Assembly: GCA_949752735.1 (NCBI GenBank)
Contig: OX457053.1
Coordinates: 3,961,166 to 4,025,165, forward strand
Length of the DNA stretch: 64,000 nucleotides
From: Lumbricus terrestris
Taxonomy: Eukaryota; Annelida; Clitellata; Crassiclitellata; Lumbricidae
Direction: 5' to 3'
Shown: positions 23,901 to 34,605 of the stretch, one piece after another
Position numbering within the stretch: position 1 is the first letter of the stretch
How the letters are laid out: every line of letters starts with the position of its first letter
Position numbers and translations under genes: made by a program
The notes under the pieces: generated by a model
What the model was told of the DNA's origin: nothing
Database searches by the model: none
The model's input: the letters and a program-made list of their open reading frames with translations, nothing else

Positions 23901-26900
23901 TCGTCATTCCTCCTTCGGTCTGCTTATAATTAACTATTAGAATAAAACAGTAAATGAATTCTTCATCAAATGCCGATTGCTCTCCCTGACTAATTTCTCA
24001 CTGTTCTTAAGACAGTCCTATTCGATCAGGGCTGGACTGGAAGTGCTCCTGAGTAGACTACCTTGAAGGGGCATTACATAAAATTTTCAATAATAAATAA
24101 CGCGTTTTTACGTCCCCGGATAATTTATTGAAATCCCAAGGGATCGGAGATAAAAATCGGGTAAAAAAATAAAATAAAAATTTTTAAAAAAAGATAAATA
24201 ATAAAAAATAATAAATAAATAAATAAAAATAGAATTAATTATGAGACTGAACAGCAACACAAACCAAGACAGCCGATGTCTCCATCCATTCCGATGTAGT
24301 TGAGGTCGTGTTTACCGGCTTCGATCTCTCGTTTGTCCATATCGCTGTCGTCGTCCATTGCGAAGATCTCCTTCTGACGATAATACGCGTTGTCGTCAAA
24401 GTTGATCTTTGCATCGAAGCAAACGACTGCAACACAAAATAAACGAGCAAAAAGTGAACAATGACAAAAGTAAACAACGGAAAAAATAAACAATGAACAA
24501 TGAAAAAAATAAACAATGAAAAAGTAAACAATGAAAAAGGTAAACAATGAAAAATTTAACAATGAAAAAAGTGAACAATGAAAAACAGTAAACAATGGAA
24601 AAAATAAACATTGGAAAAAGTAAACAATGGAAAAAAATAAACATTGAAAAAGTAAACAATGAAAAAAGCAAGCATGAAAAAGTAAACAATGAAAAAGTAA
24701 ACAATGAAAAATTTAACAATGGAAAAAGTAAACAATGAAAAAAGTAAACAATTAAAAAGTAAACCGATGATGAAGTATATCCCAGGGGCAAACATAAAGT
24801 AATAATCCATAAACTAAAAGCTGTACATTACATAGACCAAAATTAATAATTCTGTTGAATAAAACATAATTTCCTAACCCAAACTAATTGAGGAAAATAA
24901 TTTAGTGGATAAAAATTATCTGGCAACAAACAACAATAATTCAAGAAAATAAAAATGAACGATTTAAAAAAATTCAGAATACCCTGGAACCCACATTTAG
25001 CAGACAGCAAATAGAATTGTCAATTAACATGTTTTCAATAAAAAATTCCACCAAAAAATTACGTGAGTATAAGCTAAATCCGATCAAAAACAATAATTCA
25101 AAGATAGAAAATGTGGGGGCCAGTTACCCTGTCCGTCGTGTGTTTCGCCGAATGGGTTGATTTCCACCTGAGTCGCATCCACCTTTATAAACAGACCGTA
25201 CAGTTGCCGGATCTGCTTGGCCGCCTCGTCAAGTTGTTTACCCTTGAATTCCAGATGGGCGGCCATTTTCCTCGATTGCTCATCCGTTATGCCCTTGTCG
25301 ATGTCGATACGATCCTGAAAAGAACCAGCAGCATCTTACGATCGGATTTATATACGATACATAGTGTATACGGATATCAATGAACATTCTTGTATCGGTC
25401 CATAGTGTATACGGATATCTCAAGGCTCAGTGGTGTCCTGTTCAGAAATATCCTGACTGACGTTACACTTCTGCCTCACTCAGCTTCCTCCCACCGTCCA
25501 CTTCATTCATCCTCTTGTTTGCTTGCTCTAGAACTGCTACGGCTCAGTCTCGATCATTTGCCTCAACTGGTCCTTCTCTTTGGAACTTTAGCGCTTTCTC
25601 CTTCTGGTCACTCTACTCAATGTGGCCTTCCGCTTTTGTTGATTCCAAATGTCAGAGTCTTCATCAATCTCTCATCCTTCATTCTGCAGATATGTCTGAA
25701 CAATCTCAGTTTTTCATTCGACAGCCTTCTGCAAGAGGTTACACAAAAAGTCACAAATAAAATTCTAGCGCACAGAATCCTAATCACTTACCAGGGCTTT
25801 TTTAACGTGCAGCTGTGCACAAAATGTGCAGTTCTAAATGGATATGTGCAGTTGCAGACGCACTTCTGTGCAGTTAAAACTAGTTGAAAAAGGTCATTTT
25901 CCTCTGATTGGGAGTAATCTACCACGGAGGATGGGAAAGGAAAGAAGCGGTTGTGCAGTTCTAAAAATCCTTAAAAACAGCCCTGCCACTTACTTTAAAG
26001 ATGGCCTCTGGTGACTTGGCTGCCACTTCCTCAATGTCCACCCCTCCCTGTGGACTGCCCACCATGACAGGACCGCTGGCCGCACGATCCATAAGAATCG
26101 CAAAGTACGTCTCACGCGTGATGTCCAGCGCCTCGGCTATCATCACCTGAACAAACGCAAATCAAGTATTGAGACGATTTAAAATCATCAACGAACATTG
26201 TTTTTTAAACAAACATTTCCATATCCATCTGCATCTTTTTCTTTTCAAAAAGCTGCTTTACAGTCTGGATTGAGATCATATGGTCGAAAAACATCTGCAT
26301 TGGACACAACACAATACAACACAACAAAACACAACACAATACACCACAACACAACCCAACACAATACAATATAACACAATACAATACAATACAACACAAC
26401 ACAATACAATACAACACAATACAACATAACACAATACAATACAAAACAACACAATACAACACAACACAACACAGCTCCATGCAGTATTGGATGTTGCTGC
26501 ACAAGTGGAACATACAGCTCCCACTCGCGGAACTCAATTTTATAGCGTCGTCTCTTCACGGGGGACACAACTCAGAGGCACTTTGTAGCTCAGTGCTGCC
26601 AAAAATAAAACTGTGTTAAGACGAGAGAGAAATGCATGAGAAGGAGTTGCAGAACGGAAGCAGAGCAACAAGCGGAGACCATTAATGGTCAAGGAGTCTA
26701 CAACCGAGAAGGCGTGGTAAATAGACCAAAATTTTGATAACAGCATGTTGTTGGTGCACAGAGAATGTCAGAGATGCTACGGTAATAAAAAAAAAACTAC
26801 ACAATCCATCGAGTTGATCAAGAGAGTCAAAAATTCTACAAACACACATATTATCCTAAATTCCAGAGTGTATATAAGTAATCCCTAACCCTAAGCCCTA

Positions 26901-29900
26901 ACCATTATCCTAAATCCAACAGTGCAAATGGAAGTTTTGACTCAGAGGAATTGTTTTTGAAAGTTGAAGTCTAAAAATTCAGACAAACTCTTCGCACCTT
27001 ATGAACTTTGACCCCGAGCTTTGACGTCTGTTTCGTGACGATGGTGTGGCCGATCATCTCCTTAACCAACTGCGGAACTCTTGTCGGGCTGTAACAAGAA
27101 AACCAAGACTCTTTGGACACATCTTAAGTAAGTAAGTAAGTCGCCTTCATTAGCATCTGACAAGTGCACATGCATTACATTGCGCCAGGGCTGTTTTTAC
27201 GGAATCTTTAGAACTGCACAACTCTCTCTTTTCCTTCTCATTTTCCATGGTAAACTACTTCCAATCGGAGGACAACGACCTTTTTTTAGTTTTAACTGCA
27301 AAGAAGTGCTTCTATAAATGCACAAATTCATTTAGAACTGCACATTTTGTGTTCCACTGCACTTTTAAAAAAAACCTGCATTACGCAAAACGATTACATT
27401 AAAAAGACTAATATAGACAACAGCAGACTTTTAAAGTCAATCGAGCATGGCTAAATATAGTTGAAAATACATCTGTTGATAAAACTATTTTTAGACAAAT
27501 GTTTTTAACGAGAGGCAGCACGAAAGGATGTCCTCTCTTGTGGAGTTAACATTCTGTCCTTGCGATGAAAAGGCAAGAGCTGATGCATGCAATCGCCAAA
27601 GAATTGTGCTTTCGGGAAGAGACTCAGACTGTCTGTTCGTCTTACGCAGAGGAATGCGCTTGATTACCTACCGGCTCTTACTTACTCATACATGTAAATG
27701 CCGATCAAGAGCACAAATTATCGTCAATGTCAGCTTGGTGCTGTTCAACTACTTGCAAGAGTTCTGTTGCTCCACTGTTATACAAGTCCACCACATTTCC
27801 TTTCTTGGTTCCATCCGCATGAACTGCAACCATGCAGAATTGAGCCTTTTCCATGGCAAGATCATTGGTCTGGAATGGGTTTCCACAGGAGCAACATCAG
27901 ATTCCCGGGGCTCCAACTGAAGCATTTTTATTCCAATTCAAAACTGTGCTTTTTGCCATACTAGAGTCAGGAGGGCTTCTGAGTAGTCCCAATGAAGAGG
28001 CGATACAGAAATTCTTGAATGATCGAATGAACTTTTCTCGGAATTTGCCGCCGCTTGAAAATGCCGCTTACATCGTCGATACCTAAAGCCAGCACTGCAT
28101 TTGTTTGTATGCATACTTATTATAGAGCCCCTTCAAGCTCCCTACTCAGAGGTGCTCCAGACTACAGCGCAGACACTGCACCAGAGTTTCACGCCGAAGC
28201 GCCTGAAAGAATAGCAAGTGAAGGACTTGCACAAGGACCCCACTGCGGCTCAAGGTGGATTCGAACCTGCAACCCTCCATCTGCAAGACAACGAACGTAC
28301 CCACTACACCACCGTGCCCACACACTGCAAATACTTCATATCCACGGTGCTCTGAGTTCTCTTCTTAAGTGTACAATCCAATTCGTGGGGCACGGTGGTG
28401 TAGTGGTGGCGTCGTTGCCTTGAAGCCGGAAGGTTCGAGGTTCGAATCCACCTCACGTCGCCACGTAGGGACCTTGGGCAAGTCCTTCACTCACAATTGC
28501 TCAGCGCTTCGGCATGAAAATCCGATGCAGTGTCCGCTCTGCAGTCGGGAGCGCCTCTGAGTAGAGAGAGAGAGAGCTTGAAGGGGCGCTATAACAAGTG
28601 CGCATACAAACAATCCATATCACAAACCAATCATGAAACAACATGGGAGACATGGAAAAAACTTTCCACTCACTCTGTCGTCAAATGTACTCCACCCTTG
28701 AAACCCGTCTCAAAAACTCCCTTTCCTCTTCCGCCTGCCAACACCTGCGCCTTGACGACAAATTCCTTCACCTCTGAAACAAAAACATTTTTCGTCAGAC
28801 TCGTTAAGGAGACATACTTAGTTTTAACTGGCGCCTAAAATTTAAAAAAGAAGTGCCTGGACGCTCTTTAACTTTCAAGTATGAGCTGGCGAAATAAGTG
28901 GCAGGACGACATTCAGATTTGAAAATAAGTGCATGGACGCCGTCCATGACAGTCCAGACATGCTTTAAGCCCTGGTTTTACCGAGAAATTCAATCAAAGC
29001 CACGCAAGAAACCAAACTTTGCAAACCACCAAATAACCGCAAATGATTTTTGTTCATTCACATAGTGCCCTTTCCTTCAATCTCATCTGTAATGCTGCAC
29101 ACTAAATATATCCCTATTAATTATTATTATTATTAATTATTAGTACTTATTATCTAAGGTATTTATTAGGAGGAAAGGTTCAATATGTCCTCATCATCTC
29201 CCTGGGCAACAGGACTTGGTCGTGGCTAAATGTGAACCAGGGAAGATGGAGAGTCGCCTTTCACACCAACTGAACATGAAACTCAAATATGGAAAGGTCT
29301 ACTTACAACGCTCGGGTTAGATTCCCGATCATTTAAAAGTTAGGGCCCCCAGAAATTCGCGATCTTGCGCAGCGCAAATTTTGCGCAAATTTCCAGGTTT
29401 AGCGCAACAGCGCAAAAATTGACAATCCGCGCGATTTTAGCGCAAATTTTGACAAAATCTTGCTAATTTATCTAAATTGGGCTTTGATTGACTTAAAATC
29501 ACCGCGGCCCATGACAGTTCAACATAGCAACGACGACCGATGTGCGATAATCAAAATGGCGGCGGCCGAATGGGATGAAATTATGGATGAATTTTTAGTT
29601 ATTTTAAAGATCGATATTTTTGTAGTAACGCACAAACTTATAGTATAAAAAATTCCAGAACTTCACGGCCACACAGTAAAATGTGTTAGACGAAGTTTCT
29701 CAAAGCGGTCACACAGCAGCGTCGCGTGCTGTCTCGGCTTAAGACAGAACGAATGCATTTAATCTATAGGCGTCAGGCGTGCAAACAAAGACGAAGGCTA
29801 GTACTCAGCACGTTGTGTAACTTGGTGGTTCATTATAATATAGGCATATATATAATACTATTTTGAAGTTACATTTGTAATGAGCGTAGATTTCGGTGGG

Positions 29901-31829
29901 CGTAAATTTTGCAAAATTAAAATTATTTGCGATCGTCTGAATACATTAATCTTATGGTTATAGGAACTTTATAACTCCATTTTTGGCTTGATTGTCTAAT
30001 TTCTTGAACGGCAGTCTTACACTAAATGACACAAACAGTGTTAGATACTTTGGTACACTGATTCAATGAAAAAATAACGAACATTTTGATTTTTTAACTT
30101 GCGCAAAATTCGCGCAAATTTATCGTTTTTGGTGCGCAATATTTTCAATTGTTTGGCGCAAATTTCTGGGGGCCCTAAAAAGTGGAGATTTTCCATAGCT
30201 GGGCAGGTGTCACGTGCGAAAGCATCGCTAAAGCCATAAGTAAGTAAGTAAGTAAGTAAGCAAGGTATTTATTATCCCTCAGGCGTTCAAAGCCATATCC
30301 AGAGAGGAGTGGTGTCATTCCGGAACAGCTTCTCCCAAGTCAAGATCATTATCACCAACACAATAATTATTATTACCAAAACATTACTATCACTCCAACT
30401 ACTATCACCACCGCCATTACCATTGTTATCGTTATCATTGTCACTACGATAATCATATTGAAAGGGCTTAGGGAAAACAGTCTGGCACGAAGAGCACACA
30501 GATGGGGGATCACCTCCTGCTACCCTCCCAAAGGTTCACTCTACCTTCAATTCAACAGATGGCGTTGGTAAATTGAGCAGCAGGATATGGAAGGAACACA
30601 GCAAAACAGATACCAACTGAAATTCTTAATGATCTGATTGGCATCCTGTTCACTGTCGGCCATGAGGAACCGCTGTACGTTGATCCCATAGTCGGCCATC
30701 AGCATCTTGCTCTGAAACTCGTGTAGATTCAACCATCGAACCTGAATTGCGACGTTTGACCGCCATAACTGAAAAGGAAAGGAACTGTCAGACTCGACCG
30801 AGCGGCTCATCTTAAACTAATGGTGTCAGCCCAAATGCTAGAGCTGGTTTCTTAGGCTTCTTCACCTTTTAGTGAGAGAGAAACAGACACACAGAGACTT
30901 GCATAGATGCAAAGATACAGAAAGACAAAAGTGCGACAGACAGGCAGATAGACAGGCAAACAAGAGAGATAGAGACACAGACTGACAGACAGAGAGAGAA
31001 TGACAGACAGAGAGAATGACAGACAGAGACAAATATACAGAAAGAGAAAGAGTGACAGACAGAGGAAGACAGACAGATCAATACTTAATCATTTATAATT
31101 CCAGATAAGATCCAATGTTATAATCTACTACTAATTAAGTCATCTGTTTTACACAAATGTTAAAAAGCACACTCTCAACTACCCTGTCTGCTATAGCCAA
31201 GAACCTGGGACACATCTAAACTAATTTACGAACTTTGTAAAGGCTTTATCAATTACAGGGGTATTGCATTGCATTTTATTTATCTACAAATTTAAGCCAG
31301 ATGTGTTACATTGCATAAAACGATTACATGTTCAAACAAAAATGAGCGACCACAGTCACATCTGATTTTAAAGTCATTCATAAGCAAGCTAAATATAACA
31401 GAAAATGCATTTGTTGATCAAATTACTTAAAAACAAATTTGATTTAACGAGAGGCAACATGAAAGGGTATCCTCTCTTGCGAAGGTTTGTCTAAAAGAGT
31501 TTTCTGCTTAAATTCGGTACAAGTACCGTTAGCGGTTGGAATATCTGGATCGAAATGACGAGTAACACAAGGTTATCCCAGCTTTTAACCAAACCGGTGA
31601 GAAAAGCATGTCAAGGCCCTGGACTCAACGATCATCAGGAACCACGACTCAAGAAGCAAACCAAAGAATGTGCCACATAAAAACCATGCTTCCTTATTTC
31701 ACCGCTTGTTTTAACGGAAGTTATAAATTGCTTCTTTCTGTTCTATGCGATTTTCTGTAATAAAATCCGAATTACCGTTCGACTAAGCGAAGAAGAAGCG
31801 TTCAACGTGTACTTCATAAGCGACGCCAT
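20971..31829 (-). CDS. SUCLG2: Succinyl-CoA ligase [GDP-forming] subunit beta, mitochondrial (complete, 10 exons)
   Basis: Exons: 31829-31776, 30768-30618, 28773-28674, 27088-26998, 26146-25994, 25314-25128, 24426-24265, 23160-23018, 22302-22182, 21083-20971 (TAG). All phases match and give 424 aa; human SUCLG2 has about 432. The protein is the nucleotide-binding half of the matrix heterodimer that interconverts succinyl-CoA and succinate with GDP/GTP in the TCA cycle. Residues 1-28 look like a mitochondrial presequence. Next come the ATP-grasp domain, with [15 protein letters not shown] at about 104, [29 protein letters not shown] and [13 protein letters not shown], and then the CoA-ligase domain ([38 protein letters not shown]). 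[10 protein letters not shown] and INPFGET mark the G2 rather than the A2 (ADP-forming) paralogue. The donor after exon 2 (A|GTTGGT) is weak. Introns hold SINEs, LINE fragments and MITEs, one of them at a splice donor. Confidence 0.95.
21875..22070. mobile_element. 196-bp MITE, CAGGGCT family
   Basis: Left end CATGGCTTTTTTAACG is one base off the family consensus; right end AAAACAGCCCTG. The 8-bp duplication is CACCACCC (21867-21874, 22071-22078). Located in the last SUCLG2 intron. Confidence 0.85.
22358..22590 (+). mobile_element. tRNA-derived SINE (family A), plus strand
   Basis: A box 'agtggtgtagtggtggcg', B box 'ggttcgaatcc', then a body with 'gaccttgagcaagtccttcactc', 'cttcggcgtgaaactcc', 'gggaagcgcctctgagtag' and an (AAAT)n tail. 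Relatives: 23443-23670, 28125-28322 (minus), 28386-28597, 62387-62592 (minus). Confidence 0.88.
22600..22925 (+). pseudogene. Non-LTR retrotransposon 3' fragment (reverse-transcriptase C-terminus)
   Basis: The frame reads [20 protein letters not shown]... then [15 protein letters not shown], a typical C-terminal end of CR1/L2/jockey-group reverse transcriptase proteins ('LHWLPV-QRI-YK'). The copy is 5'-truncated with the catalytic region missing, sits directly after a SINE, and lies antisense in a SUCLG2 intron. Confidence 0.8.
23443..23670 (+). mobile_element. tRNA-derived SINE (family A), plus strand
   Basis: Shares A box 'ggtggtgtagcggtta', B box 'ggttcgaatcc' and the 'gcaagtccttgactcacaattgctcgggc' body with the copy at 22358. 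Intronic in SUCLG2. Confidence 0.87.
24430..24770. repeat. 15-16 bp minisatellite (AAAGTAAACAATGAAA)
   Basis: About 20 imperfect tandem copies immediately upstream (minus strand) of the exon at 24426. The Phe/Ile/Val-rich frames are artefacts of the reverse strand. Confidence 0.93.
25433..25765 (+). pseudogene. Non-LTR retrotransposon 3' fragment (degraded)
   Basis: Frames contain [19 protein letters not shown] and [15 protein letters not shown], the 'SF...GP.LWN.LP' end block of LINE reverse transcriptase proteins, broken by frameshifts. Antisense in a SUCLG2 intron. Confidence 0.65.
25792..25985. mobile_element. 194-bp MITE inserted at a SUCLG2 splice donor
   Basis: Ends CAGGGCTTTTTTAACG and TTAAAAACAGCCCTG, with near-identical 8-bp duplications TCACTTAC (25784-25791) and CCACTTAC (25986-25993). 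On the gene strand the right copy reads GTAAGTGG and is the donor itself, directly after exon base 25994. Confidence 0.92.
26300..26475. repeat. (ACAACACAAT)-type microsatellite
   Basis: Runs of 'acaacacaatac' pentamer mixtures. The Cys/Val/Leu-rich reverse-strand frames are artefacts. Confidence 0.93.
27186..27378. mobile_element. 193-bp MITE (CAGGGCT family) nested in an older repeat
   Basis: Starts CAGGGCTGTTTTTACGG, ends AAAAAACCTG, with duplications CATTGCGC and CATTACGC (7 of 8). It interrupts a dispersed repeat (27130-27545) whose uninterrupted relative is at 31262-31500. Confidence 0.82.
28125..28322 (-). mobile_element. tRNA-derived SINE (family A), minus strand
   Basis: Inverted copy of the 22358 family. 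B-box complement 'ggattcgaacc' at about 28258 and A-box complement 'ccactacaccaccgtgccc' at about 28302. It faces the plus-strand copy 60 bp away. Confidence 0.87.
28386..28597 (+). mobile_element. tRNA-derived SINE (family A), plus strand
   Basis: A box 'cacggtggtgtagtggtggc', B box 'ggttcgaatcc', body and a tail with a short (GA)n insertion. It lies about 75 bp downstream (minus strand) of the SUCLG2 exon at 28773-28674. Confidence 0.87.
28848..28985. repeat. Dispersed repeat, inverted relative of 55388-55515
   Basis: Shares 'gaagtgcctgga', 'gctggcgaaataagtgg', 'cattcagatttgaaaataagtgcatggacg' with the complement of 55388-55515. Unclassified. Confidence 0.7.
29341..30177. mobile_element. 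837-bp non-autonomous DNA transposon, TAGGGCCCCC termini, 6-bp duplication
   Basis: Ends TAGGGCCCCCAGAAATT and AATTTCTGGGGGCCCTA, flanked by AAAAGT (29335-29340, 30178-30183). Subterminal AT-rich 'gcgcaaatttt' motifs appear at both ends. The second copy at 62613-63437 is close over its whole length. No coding capacity. Confidence 0.9.
30868..31080. repeat. (GACA)n/(GAGA)n microsatellite
   Basis: Imperfect GACAGACAGAGA repeat in SUCLG2 intron 1. Confidence 0.92.
31262..31500. repeat. Dispersed repeat, relative of 27130-27545
   Basis: Shares 'ttacattgcataaaacgattacat' and 'tttaacgagaggcaacatgaaaggg-atcctctcttg' with the 27130-27545 copy, which has the nested MITE. Unclassified. Confidence 0.7.
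31776..31829 (-). CDS. SUCLG2: SUCLG2 exon 1 (start and mitochondrial presequence)
   Basis: ATG at 31829 opens [18 protein letters not shown] and ends ACG|GTAATT in phase 0, matching the phase-0 start of the 30768-30618 exon. The peptide is rich in Ser, Leu, Arg and Lys with no acidic residues, as expected of a mitochondrial targeting sequence. An in-frame ATG at 30810 would give an acidic start and lies across the pyrimidine tract of the acceptor, so I prefer this exon. Confidence 0.75.
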
Positions 31830-33110
31830 ATTTACGAATAGAGGTCGAGCAACGCTAAGTGGGTCGGGTCAACAAGTTTATAGGTCAAGTTGTCGAACAG
31901 GTCAGCAGAGAAAACTAGCGCTTCTTCAAGAAAAACTACTCAGAGGCGCTCCCGACTCCAGCGCACCCAAAAAGAATAGTTTTAAGTTTAGTAAGGAAGG
32001 ATCCTGGTAGAGTCCCAGGGTGTAGGCGTAGCTCACAGTCAATTGTGCAGGGCATTCAAACTATTGGTAGGCCATAATCGTAATAGCTTAATTATTGTAA
32101 TCTCCAAATTTCTAAAACTTCTAAAGTGCCACTCGGGATTAAGTCAAGCGCATGCGCCTGGCTCCTGCAGCTTGTTATCAGTGCGAAGGTTTGTCTTTTA
32201 AAAGAGTTTTCTGAAGGAGATCCTAGCTAGGTGCAGCGCCAATTAATGTGCCTTCTGTATGAGCTTCATGACGTTTTGTTCTGTTACCGAGGGTGCTTTT
32301 AAGGCTATTCAACGTTTATTTGCTCAAGAGTTGATCTTGAGCGTTATAAAAAAAATGCTCATGTTTGTTCGGTTCTTGTTATGTGCAGCAGTTAGCCTGT
32401 GGCGGTCATGGACGACAGCTTTTGATTAGGCCTACCTACAACCTGCTCGAATTTAGGCTAATACACACATCACGTAGGCCTACGTAGTTCTTCTAGGCCT
32501 AGGTCTCCACATATTTTATTGCGGTTCATTATTTATACTGTGGTAGCGGGCTAAAGGACAGGATCGACGGTGCTCGCGATGGCGAAATAATGTCATTTCA
32601 CCTAAATGTTGAGTAATAAATTTACTTGGGTACTCGAGCTTAGTCTAGAAAATGCAGGGCAGGATCTCTGGTCCAAAAAGTTTGAACCTCTGTTATAGCA
32701 ATTATTTGTCTAGCTATTAATATATCCTATAATTATTATAGCGACCTAGCCTATCTTTCTTAAATGATAGGCCTACATCACACCTGGGACTAATATCAAA
32801 TAAAGATCGATATCATACTTAGGCCTAGGCCTATGTGATTGCAATCAATGGTACATTTTACGTGTTTTGTACGTTTACGCGCAAGCGAGGTCCCTCGAGT
32901 TGTATCAAATCTGAGAATAGATCTCGCAGACACATACATTTTGTCACCAAATTTGACGTCTCTTTGTAGGCCTACTTTTGAAAATAATCTAATCAGCGCG
33001 ACCCAATATTATCTATAATAATTTATAGCGACCTACTTTGTGACATCCCAGCTTAAACTTCTGGGATGCTCAGCTTAGGCAAATAGATGAAAATAGATGA
33101 CTGCGTGTTG
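31830..33110. other. SUCLG2 upstream region; no gene recognised
   Basis: Contains a SINE tail in inverse orientation (31915-31960), several 'taggcctac' words and no convincing exon. It probably holds the SUCLG2 promoter. Confidence 0.45.
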
Positions 33111-33114
33111 TCGG

Positions 33115-34312
33115 GGCGAGAAATATTATTACGACTAAAATGTGTAAATCTACTAAGTTCTTCAATCACGCCAAATCTTCAACTGTACTGATCATCCGAT
33201 CGCGGCGATAGCATTAGCCTACTATAAGTGTTTCGGTGCACAACGAAATAAAATATCATTAAGGATTATAAATATAAAAATTCAACTTAATAGACAGATA
33301 TGCCATAGACCTTATAGTTTACGCCTTCATAGTGACCATCCTAGCCGTCTGTCCAATGTCTGACTCTCCGTATATTTATCTCGCCTATCGACTTTATTTT
33401 GATTCAGCGCATGTGAATATAATTAGCCTATTAGACCAGCTGCATGCATGCATGATTCCCTGCTCTGTAGCCTACTTAGCTTTTGTGGACGCTGTAGAAG
33501 TTCTGAGTTTTACGATTACGATTACTGACGACATTAAATATCAATCATTATTGTAATTTCTCCCCCATTAATAGGCCATTATTTCAAGCAACACACCCAT
33601 AAGAATATTCACAAAATACTGCACAGTGAAATGATTTCATCACTATATAAACAGTTCGTGAATAAGCTGGTGCCTCGCGCTTGGCTTTCAGTAGGCATAT
33701 AGCGCTTTAGAAATTTGGAGATTACGATTAGGCCCTACGTACGATGATTACGAATTAAGTGAGACGAATATTAGGCTAAGTTGGCTAACAATCGACAAAT
33801 TTAAATATTGCAGCCTGTAGTTTAACTAGGATTCTAGGAACATGATCGATGCATGAGCCCGCATGTAGTTCCGCACAAAGATTTTTTTGTTAAAATCTTT
33901 GGTTCCGCACACGGGTAGAGCAAATTAAGATAGAGTTTTACTGAGTAACAGTAGACCTGACTGTCGACTACAGAACTGACTTAATAGTAATTAAATGTAG
34001 TCTACATCAAATGCAGTCTGCGCTAATTAAATGTATTAATTATGTATGAATTAATTAAATGAGCTAAATGTAATTAAATGTATTAATTCTGTATTAATTA
34101 ATTAAATGTAGTCTACATTTTTTTATCTATTTTAATAGATTTCTTGTATTCATGAAGGAAGCTTGCCATCCCAAATTTAAAATGCCCTTGACACCGAAAC
34201 GCTTATAGTAACGCTATCGCCGTGATCGGACGATCAGTATTCCGTATACAGTTGAAGATTGGGCGTGATCGAAGAACTTCGTAGATTTTCACATTTTAGT
34301 CGTTTCTACCAA
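33115..34312. repeat. Inverted repeat pair, about 115-bp arms
   Basis: 33115-33232 and 34195-34312 are diverged reverse complements: both arms hold 'atcgccg-gatcgg-cgatcagta', 'acagttgaagat-tgg' and 'gaagaactt-gtagatttt-cacattttagtcgt'. Between them lie a SINE tail (33655-33735) and AT-rich 'aattaaatgtattaatt' repeats. Possibly a fold-back element. Confidence 0.75.
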
Positions 34313-34325
34313 TAAAATCTGCACA

Positions 34326-34334
34326 ATGACTAAG
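34326..34334 (+). CDS. DBI: Candidate ACBP start exon (MTK)
   Basis: ATGACTAAG|GTAAAA ends in phase 0, which is required by the ACBP exon at 42497. It would complete an 87-aa protein, the usual ACBP length. A CCAAT-containing stretch ('taccaataaaatctg') lies just upstream. Such a tiny exon can arise by chance. Confidence 0.25.
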
Positions 34335-34605
34335 GTAAAATATTGCTGTTATCCACTACTCCGTTAATCTGTAATAGCTTTTGTGTTGCGTATGATCTTA
34401 CATTGCTGTTTTAGTATATGAAAAGTTAGCGAGAGGCAATGAAATTTATGTAGGGCTTTATCACGTGTAGGTGCTATGGCACTCGAGCGGCGATCATGAT
34501 CACTGCATTTGGAATGACACGAGGGATTGTACTTAGTAATTTTCAGTCGTCATAAGACTTTTATATGAAAACGAATTCAAAAATGTCTTCATGAAACGCT
34601 AGTTT

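Noticed and set aside
26878..26910. Telomere-like CCCTAA repeats
   Set aside because: Only three or four degenerate units ('ccctaaccctaagccctaacc'), too few to call an interstitial telomeric block.
27528..27920. 130-codon plus-strand frame
   Set aside because: It starts inside a dispersed repeat and has no recognisable domain; antisense to a SUCLG2 intron.
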